From: Azospirillum sp. OGB3
GTDB taxonomy: Bacteria > Pseudomonadota > Alphaproteobacteria > Azospirillales > Azospirillaceae
Assembly (NCBI RefSeq): GCF_014192915.1
Contig: NZ_JACHYN010000008.1
Location: 56,126 to 120,125, forward strand
Length of the DNA: 64,000 bases
Direction: 5' to 3'
Shown here piece after piece: positions 50,733 to 58,809 of the stretch (positions are counted from its first letter, which is position 1; each line of letters begins with the position of its first letter). Below the pieces are notes generated by a model. That model was not told where the DNA came from and made no database searches. It saw nothing but the letters and a program-made list of their open reading frames with translations. The position numbers and the translations under genes are program-made.

Positions 50733-51899
50733 GTGATCGATCTTTCGGGAAAGGCGGCCATCGCCGGCGTTTTTGAATCGCCCCGCCGGGATGCGCCGCG
50801 CGTCCACCCCTTCGCCCTTCAGATGGAGTGCATCCTCGGCGCGCTGGACGACGCCGGGCTGACTCTGAAGGACGTGGACGGGCTGTGCGCGGCCTCCGGC
50901 GACTGGGCCGAGGGCGGCAGCACCATGGATGTGGTGGAACTGGCCGAATACATCGGGATCGCGCCGACCTACGTGAACAGCACCGACGTCGGCGGCTGCT
51001 CCTACATCCTCCAGGCCGGGCAGGCGGCAGCGGCCATCGCCACCGGGCTGGCCGAGGTGGTGGTCATCAGCTACGCCGCCTGCCCGCGCTGGTGGCCGCT
51101 GAGCAGCCCGTCCTTCGACCCCTTCGTCTTTCCCGCCGGCCCCGGCCAGTATGAGATTCCCTACGCGCCGACGCTGATTTCGACCTACGGCCTGTTCGCC
51201 CGTCGCCATATGGACCTGTATGGCACCACGCCGGAACAGCTTGCCCAGGTGGCCGTGACCTTCCGCGAGCACGCCGCGAAGAACCCCGACGCCCGGCTGC
51301 GCAAGCCGATCACGGTGGACGACGTGCTGGCCTCGCCGATGATCGCGTCACCGCTGCACCGGCTGGACTGCTGTGTGGTGACCGACGGCGGCGGCGCCGT
51401 GGTGATGACCAGCCGGGAGCGGGCACGCGACCTGAAGAAGCCGCCGGTCCATCTGGTGGGGTATGGGGCCGCCGTGGCGCGCACCCAGAACAGCCAGATC
51501 CCCGACGACCTGACCACCCCGGCGGCGCTGTCCGGCCCGCGCGCCTTCGCCATGGCCGGGTTGACCCCCGGCGAGATCGACGTGGCGCAGATCTACGACG
51601 CCTTCACCATCACGCCGATGCTGGCGCTGGAGGATCTGGGCTTCTGCGGGCGGGGGGAGAGCGGCGCCTTCGTCGCGGACGGCAACCTGACGCTGGGCGG
51701 CAGCCTGCCGACCAACACCGACGGCGGCGGCCTGTCGTCCAACCATCCCGGCAAGCGCGGCATCTTCACCCTGATCGAGAGTGTCCGCCAGCTGCGCGGC
51801 GAGGGGCCGGGCGTCCAGGTGCCCGACGCCCGCATCGCCCTGGCCCATGGGCTGGGCGGCACCTTCTGCTCCGCCGCCACCGCCATCCTTGCCCGGTAA
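50733..51899 (+). CDS. Thiolase-like protein (SCP-x/Ltp2 type, possibly an aldolase)
   Basis: 388 residues of the thiolase fold: G-V-F-E-S-P-R-R near the start, N-S-T-D-V-G-G-C-S-Y-I-L-Q-A-G (about 85-100), Q-I-Y-D-A-F-T-I-T-P, and N-T-D-G-G-G-L-S-S-N-H-P-G. In my alignment by eye the thiolase nucleophile position is not cysteine; the only nearby Cys is three residues later. Thiolase homologues without it, paired with DUF35 proteins, include retro-aldolases such as Ltp2, so C-C cleavage of a hydroxyacyl-CoA is possible. GTG 50733 is preferred; the upstream ATG 50694 lacks a site. Confidence 0.8.
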   Translation: MIDLSGKAAIAGVFESPRRDAPRVHPFALQMECILGALDDAGLTLKDVDGLCAASGDWAEGGSTMDVVELAEYIGIAPTYVNSTDVGGCSYILQAGQAAAAIATGLAEVVVISYAACPRWWPLSSPSFDPFVFPAGPGQYEIPYAPTLISTYGLFARRHMDLYGTTPEQLAQVAVTFREHAAKNPDARLRKPITVDDVLASPMIASPLHRLDCCVVTDGGGAVVMTSRERARDLKKPPVHLVGYGAAVARTQNSQIPDDLTTPAALSGPRAFAMAGLTPGEIDVAQIYDAFTITPMLALEDLGFCGRGESGAFVADGNLTLGGSLPTNTDGGGLSSNHPGKRGIFTLIESVRQLRGEGPGVQVPDARIALAHGLGGTFCSAATAILAR

Positions 51900-51908
51900 G
51901 GTGCCCCG

Positions 51909-52310
51909 ATGACCGCCATGACCATCCCGCCCGTCCAGGACGAGACCTCCGCCCCCTTCTGGGACGCGGCGCGCGAGGGGCGCTTCCTCATCCAGCGCTG
52001 CCCGGAGACCGGACGGTTCCAGTGGTACCCGCGCGCCCATTCCATCCACGCCCCCCACGCCCGTCCCGAATGGGTCCAGGCCAGCGGGCGCGGCGAGCTG
52101 CTGACCTATTCGGTCGTCCACCGCGGCAACCAGCGCGGCGATCCCTACGTCTGCGCCCTGATCCGGCTGGAGGAGGGCGTCACCGTCTTCTCCCGCGTCG
52201 AGGGGGTGGATGAGGCCGATCTGCGGGCCGGTCTGCCGCTCGTCGTGGCCTTCCACCAGTTGGACGAGACCACCAGCCTTCCCGTGTTCCGCCCGCGGAC
52301 ATCCGCCTGA
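51909..52310 (+). CDS. DUF35 OB-fold protein, partner of the thiolase-like enzyme
   Basis: 133 residues. The N-terminal helix (S-A-P-F-W-D-A-A-R-E-G-R) and rubredoxin-like region (L-I-Q-R-C31-P-E-T-G-R-F-Q-W-Y-P-R) are followed by the OB fold (G-R-G-E-L-L-T-Y-S-V-V-H). Only one of the usual four zinc cysteines remains, so the zinc ribbon is degenerate. DUF35 proteins form complexes with thiolase-like enzymes. It starts 9 bases after the thiolase-like gene. Confidence 0.85.
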   Translation: MTAMTIPPVQDETSAPFWDAAREGRFLIQRCPETGRFQWYPRAHSIHAPHARPEWVQASGRGELLTYSVVHRGNQRGDPYVCALIRLEEGVTVFSRVEGVDEADLRAGLPLVVAFHQLDETTSLPVFRPRTSA

Positions 52311-52323
52311 AGGGGCCTTAAGA

Positions 52324-52773
52324 ATGACCGCCATCCATCTCGACGACATCAAGCCGGGCGACCGGGCGCGCTCCTCGCGCGTCACCGTCACCGAGGCGCA
52401 CATCGTCTGGTTCGCCGGGCTGACCGGCGACTTCAACCCGCTGCACATGGACGCCGAGGCCGCCAAGGCCAACGGCTTCGGGCGGACCATCGCCCACGGC
52501 ATGCTGACCCACTCGCTCAGCACCGGTCTGCGCTCGGCCATCGACGACTGGGCGATCCTCGCCTTTCTGGAGACACGCCGCCGCTTCGTCGGCCCGGTCT
52601 TCGCCGGCGACACCGTGCATTACGAGGCGGAGGTGGCGGAAGTCCGCCCCAGCGCCTCCAAGCCGGATCGCGGCATCGTCCGCGTCGCCATCACCGTGAA
52701 GAACCAGCGCGGCGAGACCGTGCAGGAGGGCGAGGACGTGCTCTCCATCGCCCGCAAGGAGGCGCAGGCATGA
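52324..52773 (+). CDS. MaoC-family (R)-specific enoyl-CoA hydratase
   Basis: 149 residues. The hydratase-2 catalytic motif F-A-G-L-T-G-D-F-N-P-L-H-M-D (about 32-45, Asp and His intact) and the substrate loop I-A-H-G-M-L-T are present. It hydrates an enoyl-CoA to the 3-hydroxyacyl-CoA for the next enzyme. 13 bases after the DUF35 gene; its stop overlaps the SDR start by 4 bases. Confidence 0.9.
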   Translation: MTAIHLDDIKPGDRARSSRVTVTEAHIVWFAGLTGDFNPLHMDAEAAKANGFGRTIAHGMLTHSLSTGLRSAIDDWAILAFLETRRRFVGPVFAGDTVHYEAEVAEVRPSASKPDRGIVRVAITVKNQRGETVQEGEDVLSIARKEAQA

Positions 52774-53540
52774 GTTCCCCCGTCGCTCATTCCAGCCGTC
52801 TCGCCGGCCGTGTCGCCTTCGTCACCGGCGGCGGCGGCGGCATCGGCCGCGCCGTCTGCGAGCGGCTGGCCGCGGAGGGTGCCGCGGTCGTCGTCGCCGA
52901 CATCGGCGCGGAGGCCGCCGAGACCGTCGCCGCCGCGCTGCGCGCCGAAGGGGCCCAGGCCCACGCCACCGCGCTGAACGTCGCCGACCGGGAAAGCTGG
53001 GGCGCTGCCGTGACCGGCCTGCCCGAGGCCTTCCGGGGCGTGGACATCATGGTCAACGTTGCCGGCATCGTCCGTGACCGCTCGCTGCCCAAGATGACCG
53101 ACGCGGAATGGAGCGCCGTCATCGACGTGAACCTGCGCGGCACATGGCTGGGCTGCCAGACGGCCTTCCGGCTGGTCGGCGACCGCGGCTGGGGGCGCAT
53201 CGTCAACATCGCCTCCACGGCGATCCTGGGGACCTTCGGGCAGGCCAACTACTCCGCCTCCAAGGCCGGGGTGGTTGGGCTGACCCGCACCGCCGCCCTG
53301 GAAGGGGCGCGCCGCGGCATCCTGGTCAACGCCGTCGCTCCGGGGGTCGTGGAGACCGCCATCGTCGAGGGCGTGCCCGACGCGGTGCGTTCGCAATGGC
53401 TGGAGAAGACCCCCATCGGCCGCCTCGGCAAGCCGGCGGAGATCGCCGCCGTCGTCGCCTTCCTGGCGTCCGATGACGCGGCCTACGTCACCGGCCAGAC
53501 CATCGTCGCCGACGGTGGGGCGACCACCGGCGACTACTGA
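52770..53540 (+). CDS. Short-chain dehydrogenase/reductase (3-hydroxyacyl-CoA dehydrogenase-type)
   Basis: 256 residues. Nucleotide loop T-G-G-G-G-G-I-G-R (about 19-27), N-V-A-G, catalytic Ser in N-I-A-S-T-A, Y-S-A-S-K (Tyr-x3-Lys) and the closing V-A-P-G. NAD preference is suggested by V-V-V-A-D-I (Asp at the end of strand 2). FabG-like. In context it probably oxidises a hydroxyacyl-CoA made by the MaoC hydratase. Confidence 0.9.
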   Translation: MSSPVAHSSRLAGRVAFVTGGGGGIGRAVCERLAAEGAAVVVADIGAEAAETVAAALRAEGAQAHATALNVADRESWGAAVTGLPEAFRGVDIMVNVAGIVRDRSLPKMTDAEWSAVIDVNLRGTWLGCQTAFRLVGDRGWGRIVNIASTAILGTFGQANYSASKAGVVGLTRTAALEGARRGILVNAVAPGVVETAIVEGVPDAVRSQWLEKTPIGRLGKPAEIAAVVAFLASDDAAYVTGQTIVADGGATTGDY

Positions 53541-53607
53541 TTTTTACTGAAGAACGAAGAACGACGCCGAAACGGCGGTACCGCAACACAAGACAGGGAT
53601 TGGCAAC

Positions 53608-54663
53608 ATGATGGAATTCTCGCGCCGCCGCCTTCTCCAGACCGGCGGACTCGTCGGCACCGCCCTGGTGACCGGCGGGCTGGCCGGCACCGCCTTCTCG
53701 CGCATCGCGTCGGCGGCGGACGACCCGCTCTACGCCGCCGCGAAGAAGGAAGGCGCGCTGACCCTCTATTGGGGCTCCTACGAGCAGCAGACGATGGAGG
53801 CGATCCGCGACGCCTTCAAGGCGAAGTATCCGGGCATCGAGGTCAACCTGCTGCGCCAGGCCTCGCAGACGGTCTACACCCGCCTGCGCATGGAGCTGCA
53901 GAGCGGCGTCCACGAGTGCGACTCGCTGGGCACCACCAACATGCTGCACTACACGGAGCTGAAGAAGATCGGCGCGCTGGCGCCCTTCGAGCCGGTGGAC
54001 GGCGTGCACATCCCGGACGCCTTCCGCACCCTCGACCCCGACAAGATGTTCCATGTCGGCGCCATCAGCCTGACCAGCATCAACTTCGCGCCGGGCAAGG
54101 TCCCGTCGCCGCCGCAGAGCTGGCAGGCTCTGTTGGAGGACCAGTGGCAGGGCAAGATCACCACGGGCAGCCCGGCCTTCTCCGGCGACGTGGCGAACTG
54201 GGTCGTCGCCATCCGCCGCAAGTACGGCGACGACTTCCTGCGCGCCTTCGGCAAGCAGAAGCCGAAGGTCGGCCAGTCCAACGTCGACACCGTGACCGAC
54301 ATCCTGGCCGGCGAGCGCGTCGTCGGCTCCGGCGCGCCCTTCAGCTACACGCTGACCCAGAAGGCCGCCGGCAACCCCATCGACGTGGTGGCGCCGTCCG
54401 ACGACGCCATCCTGAACCTGGGCGTCACCGGCATCCTGGCCAAGGCCCCGCACCCGAACGCCGCCCGGTTGTTCACCAACTTCCTCTACTCCACGGAGGT
54501 GTCGATGATCCTCCAGAAGAACTATTGGCCGACGCTGCGCAAGGACGTGCCCTGGGCGGAGGGGCGGGCGCTGGACCAGTTGAAGTGGTATCGCAACACC
54601 GGCGACGACCTCGGCCCGGAGGTCGCGGAAGGCATCGCCAAGTGGAAGGAACTGGTGCGCTGA
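53608..54663 (+). CDS. Tat-exported extracellular solute-binding protein of a Fe(3+)/AEP-type ABC importer
   Basis: 351 residues. The Tat signal is S-R-R-R-L-L-Q-T-G-G (5-14), with cleavage after A-S-A near 36. The mature protein is a type II periplasmic binding protein: L-Y-A-A-A-K-K-E-G-A-L-T-L-Y-W-G-S-Y and Y-P-G-I-E-V-N-L-L-R-Q. This class includes ferric and aminoethylphosphonate binders. Its genes sit within a CoA catabolic operon, so an organic acid is the more likely ligand here (inference). Tat export would allow folding in the cytoplasm. Confidence 0.88.
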   Translation: MMEFSRRRLLQTGGLVGTALVTGGLAGTAFSRIASAADDPLYAAAKKEGALTLYWGSYEQQTMEAIRDAFKAKYPGIEVNLLRQASQTVYTRLRMELQSGVHECDSLGTTNMLHYTELKKIGALAPFEPVDGVHIPDAFRTLDPDKMFHVGAISLTSINFAPGKVPSPPQSWQALLEDQWQGKITTGSPAFSGDVANWVVAIRRKYGDDFLRAFGKQKPKVGQSNVDTVTDILAGERVVGSGAPFSYTLTQKAAGNPIDVVAPSDDAILNLGVTGILAKAPHPNAARLFTNFLYSTEVSMILQKNYWPTLRKDVPWAEGRALDQLKWYRNTGDDLGPEVAEGIAKWKELVR

Positions 54664-54672
54664 TGCCAGACT

Positions 54673-54811
54673 CCCTCTCCCGTCCCGGGAGAGGGAAGGG
54701 GCCCGCGCGAAGCGTGGGAAGGGTGAGGGTGCCGTCTAGGATCATCCACTGATCCTCGCCCGACCCTCACCCGCCCGCTTTGCGGGCACCCTCTCCCGGG
54801 GCGGGAGAGGG
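54673..54811. repeat. Intergenic palindromic repeat element, copy at 54.7 kb
   Basis: CCCTCTCCCGTCCCGGGAGAGGG, then CCCGCGCGAAGCGTGGG, GGGTGAGGGT (54721) pairing with ACCCTCACCC, CCCGC-TTT-GCGGG, and closing CCCTCTCCCGGGGCGGGAGAGGG. A central TGATCCT/AGGATCA pair tops the large stem. It sits between the binding-protein and permease genes and may tune their relative expression. Confidence 0.88.
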
Positions 54812-54838
54812 TTCTGATGGACAATGGAGGCGGACCCT

Positions 54839-56632
54839 ATGGGGGTCATTTCTACGGACAGTCCAGACAGCGCAGCCGCGGCGACCGCGCGGCCGGTGAT
54901 GGCCCGCGTGCCGCTCGCCAGGACCGTGGTCTTCGGCGCCGTCGCCCTTCTTCTCTTCCTGCTGGTGGTTCTGCCCTTCGGCTGGGTTCTCAACAACAGC
55001 TTCCACGACGACCTGACCGGCGCCTGGACGCTCGGCAACTACGCGCGGATCTTCCAGTCGGCGGACCTGCTGGAGCCGCTGTTCAATTCGCTGCTCCTCG
55101 CCGTGGCGACCGCGGTGATCGCCGTCGGCATCGGCGTGCCCCTGGCCTGGCTGGTGTCACGGACCGACCTGCCGTTCCGCCGCACCATCCGCGTGCTGAC
55201 GCTGACCGCCTTCGTCACCCCGTCCTTCATCGGGGCGACCGGCTGGATTCTGCTGGCGGCTCCCAACTCGGGCTGGCTGAACGCGCTGTGGCGCTCGCTC
55301 GCCGGGGCGGAGGCGGGGCCGCTGCTGAACATCTACTCGATGACCGGGGCGATCTTCATCTGCGGCATCTACACCGTCCCCTACAGCTTCACCATGGTGT
55401 CGAGCGCGCTCGACGAGATGGCCGTGGAGCTTGAGGACGCCGCCGCCACGCTGGGTTCCGGCACGCTGCGCACCATGCTCAGCATCACCATCCCGCTGGT
55501 CACCCCGGCGGTGATCGCCAGCTTCATCCTGTCCTTCATCCAGGGGCTGACGCTGTTCGGCGTCCCGGCCTTCCTGCTGACGCCGACCGGCATCCCGGTG
55601 GTGACGACCAAGCTGGCCGAGTTCTACCAGCTGTTCCCGCCGGAAATCTACATGGCGGCCGCCTATTGCATGCCGCTGCTGCTGGTCACCGCGATGCTGT
55701 TCTGGATGCGCCGCCGCATCCTGGGGCGCAAGCAGTTCGTCACCATCTCCGGCAAGAGCCGGGCGGGGCGGCGGATCGCGCTGGGCGCCGCCCGCTGGCC
55801 GGCCTTCGGCGCGGCCTTGCTGCTGCCGCTGGTCTCGGTCTTCCTGCCCTACGCGGCGCTGCTGCTGGTCTCGCTGACCCGCGCCTGGGGCCAGGGCCTG
55901 TCTTGGGAGAACCTGTCGCTGCACTGGTACTGGTGGGCGCTGTTTGGCAATTCGGAGACGCACACCGCCATCGTCAATTCGCTGCTGTTCTCGACGCTCG
56001 CCGCGACGATGTGCGTGATGCTCGGCACCGTGGTCGCCTACATCGTGGAGCGGCGGATGGTCTTCGGCGCCAGCCTGTTCGGCGCGGTGGCGACGGTTCC
56101 CATCATCATCCCCGGCATCGTCATGTCGGTCGGCTTCTTCGCCGCCTACACGCGGGCGCCGCTGAACCTCTACGGCACGCCGCTGCTGCTGGTGGCGGCT
56201 TTCGCGGCGACCTTCCTGCCCATCGCCTACGCCCATGGCGGCTCGATCCTCAAGGGCATCGGGCCGGAGCTGGAGCGCGCCGCCCGCAGCCTGGGTGCGG
56301 GGGAGGGGCGGACCTTCCTGTCCATCACCATCCCGCTGATGGGCGGCGGTCTGCTGTCGGGCTGGTTCCTGGTCTTCATCCCGATCATCCGGGAGCTGTC
56401 GGTGGCGGTCTTCCTCATCACGCCCAAGACCAACGTGATGACCACCCTGATCTACAACGCCAAGGACGGCGGCAACTACGAGGCCGTCTGCGCCATGAGC
56501 GTCCTTCTCCTCCTCATCACGCTGGCGCTGGTGGCCGCCGCCGGTCCCCTGACGCGCCTGACCACCGTGCGCCGCACCTCTCGCAAATCCGGTCGTAAAA
56601 CCGCCCCGGCGGAAGGAGTTCTCCCCACATGA
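54839..56632 (+). CDS. Fused two-domain ABC permease (FbpB-like)
   Basis: 597 residues with about 12 membrane segments in two homologous halves, each ending in the EAA-type cytoplasmic loop (E-L-E-D-A-A-A-T-L-G-S-G and E-L-E-R-A-A-R-S-L-G-A-G). This is the fused arrangement of ferric and phosphonate importers. ATG 54839 has GGAGG 8 bases ahead; ATG 54824 is an in-frame alternative. The stop overlaps the ATPase start by 4 bases. Confidence 0.9.
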   Translation: MGVISTDSPDSAAAATARPVMARVPLARTVVFGAVALLLFLLVVLPFGWVLNNSFHDDLTGAWTLGNYARIFQSADLLEPLFNSLLLAVATAVIAVGIGVPLAWLVSRTDLPFRRTIRVLTLTAFVTPSFIGATGWILLAAPNSGWLNALWRSLAGAEAGPLLNIYSMTGAIFICGIYTVPYSFTMVSSALDEMAVELEDAAATLGSGTLRTMLSITIPLVTPAVIASFILSFIQGLTLFGVPAFLLTPTGIPVVTTKLAEFYQLFPPEIYMAAAYCMPLLLVTAMLFWMRRRILGRKQFVTISGKSRAGRRIALGAARWPAFGAALLLPLVSVFLPYAALLLVSLTRAWGQGLSWENLSLHWYWWALFGNSETHTAIVNSLLFSTLAATMCVMLGTVVAYIVERRMVFGASLFGAVATVPIIIPGIVMSVGFFAAYTRAPLNLYGTPLLLVAAFAATFLPIAYAHGGSILKGIGPELERAARSLGAGEGRTFLSITIPLMGGGLLSGWFLVFIPIIRELSVAVFLITPKTNVMTTLIYNAKDGGNYEAVCAMSVLLLLITLALVAAAGPLTRLTTVRRTSRKSGRKTAPAEGVLPT

Positions 56633-57711
56633 GCGGGATCCGCATCAAGAACCTCCGCAAGTCCTTCGGCACCTACACCGCGCTGCACGGAATCGACCTC
56701 CAGGTCCCCAACGGCACGCTGCTGGCCCTGCTCGGCCCGTCCGGTTGCGGGAAGTCCACAACGCTCCAGCTCCTCGCCGGGTTCGAGGCGCCGACGGAGG
56801 GCGAGATCTGGGCCGACGACGTGCTGCTGTCCTCGGCGCGCGGGGTGCTGCCGCCGGAAAAGCGCGGCATCTCCCTGGTCTTCCAGAACTACGCGGTGTG
56901 GCCGCACAAGACGGTGGCGGAGAATGTGGCCTTCGGCCTCGCCATCCGCCGCCTGCCGAAGGCGGAGATCGCCGAGCGGCTGGACCGCACGCTGCGCACC
57001 GTCCGGTTGGAGGCGCTGCGCGACCGCTACCCGTCGGAGCTGTCGGGCGGCCAGCAGCAGCGCGTCGCCCTGGCCCGCGCGCTGGCGGTGGAGCCGCGCA
57101 TCCTCCTGCTCGATGAGCCGCTGTCCAACCTCGACGCCCATCTGCGCGAGGAGATGCGGTTCGAGATCCGGCAGGTCCATGACCTGCTGGGGCTGACCAC
57201 CGTCTACGTCACCCACGACCAGTCGGAGGCGCTGGTCACCGCCGACCGCATCGCCGTCATGAAGTCGGGCCATCTCCAGCAGCTCGGCTCGCCGGAGGAC
57301 ATCTTCGAGCGGCCGTCCAACGCCTTCGTCGCCACCTTCATCGGCGCCAACAACGAGCTGGCCGGGACCAGCGAGGGCAACGGCGCCATCCGCGTCGGCT
57401 CCCATGTGCTGACCGCGCCCGACCGCAGCGGCGCGGCGCATGGCGGGACGGTGTCGCTGTGCGTGCGCCCCTCCCAGGTCCGGCTGTTCGGCGCCGAGGA
57501 GAAAGGGTTGCCGGCCGAGGGCTGCAACGTGCTGTCCGGCACCGTCCGGCGCTCCGCCTATCTCGGGGAGTATCGCGACGTGTTGGTGGATCTGGGGGGC
57601 GGGCGGACGCTGCGCGCCTTCATCCCGCCGGCGCAGAGCTTCGCTCCGGGCAGCGTGGTGACGGCGCTTCTTCCCATCGGCTCCTGCCAGATCCTCGGGC
57701 CGGCGGCTTAA
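56629..57711 (+). CDS. ABC importer ATP-binding protein (PotA/FbpC type)
   Basis: 360 residues. Walker A G-P-S-G-C-G-K-S-T-T, Q-loop F-Q-N-Y-A-V-W-P-H, signature L-S-G-G-Q-Q-Q-R-V-A, Walker B I-L-L-L-D-E-P-L-S-N-L-D, and switch V-T-H-D-Q. A C-terminal TOBE domain (about 280-360) is present. It energises the fused permease. 4-base overlap with the permease gene. Confidence 0.93.
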   Translation: MSGIRIKNLRKSFGTYTALHGIDLQVPNGTLLALLGPSGCGKSTTLQLLAGFEAPTEGEIWADDVLLSSARGVLPPEKRGISLVFQNYAVWPHKTVAENVAFGLAIRRLPKAEIAERLDRTLRTVRLEALRDRYPSELSGGQQQRVALARALAVEPRILLLDEPLSNLDAHLREEMRFEIRQVHDLLGLTTVYVTHDQSEALVTADRIAVMKSGHLQQLGSPEDIFERPSNAFVATFIGANNELAGTSEGNGAIRVGSHVLTAPDRSGAAHGGTVSLCVRPSQVRLFGAEEKGLPAEGCNVLSGTVRRSAYLGEYRDVLVDLGGGRTLRAFIPPAQSFAPGSVVTALLPIGSCQILGPAA

Positions 57712-57743
57712 TCCGCCAGTCCAATCCAAGAAAGTTCCGAACG

Positions 57744-58559
57744 ATGACCATCGCCACGACCGGCGAGGCCGACGCCTTGCCCGAAATCCTGACCGAGCGG
57801 CGCGGCGCCGTCCAATGGGTGATCTTCAACCGGCCCAAGGCGCGCAACGCCATCACCCCGTGGATGGAGGACCGGCTGATCGAAATCTGCCGGGAGGTCG
57901 ACGCCGACCCGGCGGTGAAGGCCCTGGTGCTGACCGGTGCCGCCGGCGACAAGCCCGCCTTCATGGCCGGCGCCGACCTCTCCTGCCTGCAAAGCGTGAA
58001 GACTCCGGAGGACTACACGATCCTGGAGGACCGCGCGGAAACCGCGGCCATGGCGCTGGAGGCGGTGCGGGTCCCCACCATCGCCGCCCTGGCCGGCGCC
58101 TGCGTCGGGGAGGGCGCGCTGCTCGCCGCCTGCTGCGACGTGCGCATCGCCACGCCGTCGGTGCGCTTCGGCTTCCCCATCGCCCGCACGGTCGGCAACT
58201 GCCTGAGCATCAAGAACCTCGCCCGGCTCGCCGCCATCCTCGGCACCGCGCGGACCAAGGAGATGATCTTCAGCGCCCGCCTGCTGACCGCCGACGAACT
58301 GTCCGGGGCCGGCGCCCTGCGCGGCGTCGTTGCGGAGGAGTCTCTCACCGACCGCACCCAGGAACTGGCCGAGGAGCTGGCGGGCCTCGCCCCACTGACC
58401 CTGTGGACGACGCGCGAGGCGCTGCGGCGCTGGCGCGACCATGGGCTGCCGGCGGACGGCGACGCCGACCTGCTGCGCCTCTGCTACCTTTCCGCCGACT
58501 ATCAGGAGGGCATCGCGGCGTTCCTGGAGAAGCGCCGTCCGGTCTGGGTGGGGCGGTAG
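57744..58559 (+). CDS. Enoyl-CoA hydratase/isomerase family protein (crotonase fold)
   Basis: 271 residues. Crotonase landmarks: F-N-R-P-K-A-R-N-A-I-T, A-F-M-A-G-A-D-L-S-C-L (oxyanion loop), and A-L-A-G-A-C-V-G-E-G-A-L-L-A-A-C-C-D-V-R-I-A with a Glu (E125) at a usual acid position. It ends the operon after the ABC genes (32-base gap), so transport and CoA chemistry are transcriptionally linked. Together with the MaoC protein this gives two hydratase-type enzymes, probably for different intermediates. Confidence 0.88.
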   Translation: MTIATTGEADALPEILTERRGAVQWVIFNRPKARNAITPWMEDRLIEICREVDADPAVKALVLTGAAGDKPAFMAGADLSCLQSVKTPEDYTILEDRAETAAMALEAVRVPTIAALAGACVGEGALLAACCDVRIATPSVRFGFPIARTVGNCLSIKNLARLAAILGTARTKEMIFSARLLTADELSGAGALRGVVAEESLTDRTQELAEELAGLAPLTLWTTREALRRWRDHGLPADGDADLLRLCYLSADYQEGIAAFLEKRRPVWVGR

Positions 58560-58583
58560 GGCGTCCGCAGCGGCGTCAAATCA

Positions 58584-58720
58584 CTCTCCCGCCCCGGGAG
58601 AGGGTGGCCCGCAGGGCCGGGTGAGGGTCCTGCGAGGATCAAGGCACGGATTCTTGACGGCACCCTCACCCTTCCCACGCTTCGCGCGGGCCCCTTCCCT
58701 CTCCCGGGACGGGAGAGGGG
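58584..58720. repeat. Intergenic palindromic repeat element, copy at 58.6 kb
   Basis: It opens CTCTCCCGCCCCGGGAGAG, then GGCCCGCAGGGCC, GGGTGAGGGT (58619) pairing with ACCCTCACCC, CCCACGCTTCGCGCGGG, and closes with CCCTCTCCCGGGACGGGAGAGGG. Orientation of the inner hairpins is reversed relative to the 54.7-kb copy. It lies after the last gene of the CoA/ABC operon and could terminate it. Confidence 0.88.
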
Positions 58721-58809
58721 ATGCGCTTGCCGCCATCCATACCCTTCACTATCCTGGCGCCGCATCACGCGCCCCTGCGGGCGTTCCGCCGCCAGGGGAC
58801 CCGCCCGTC

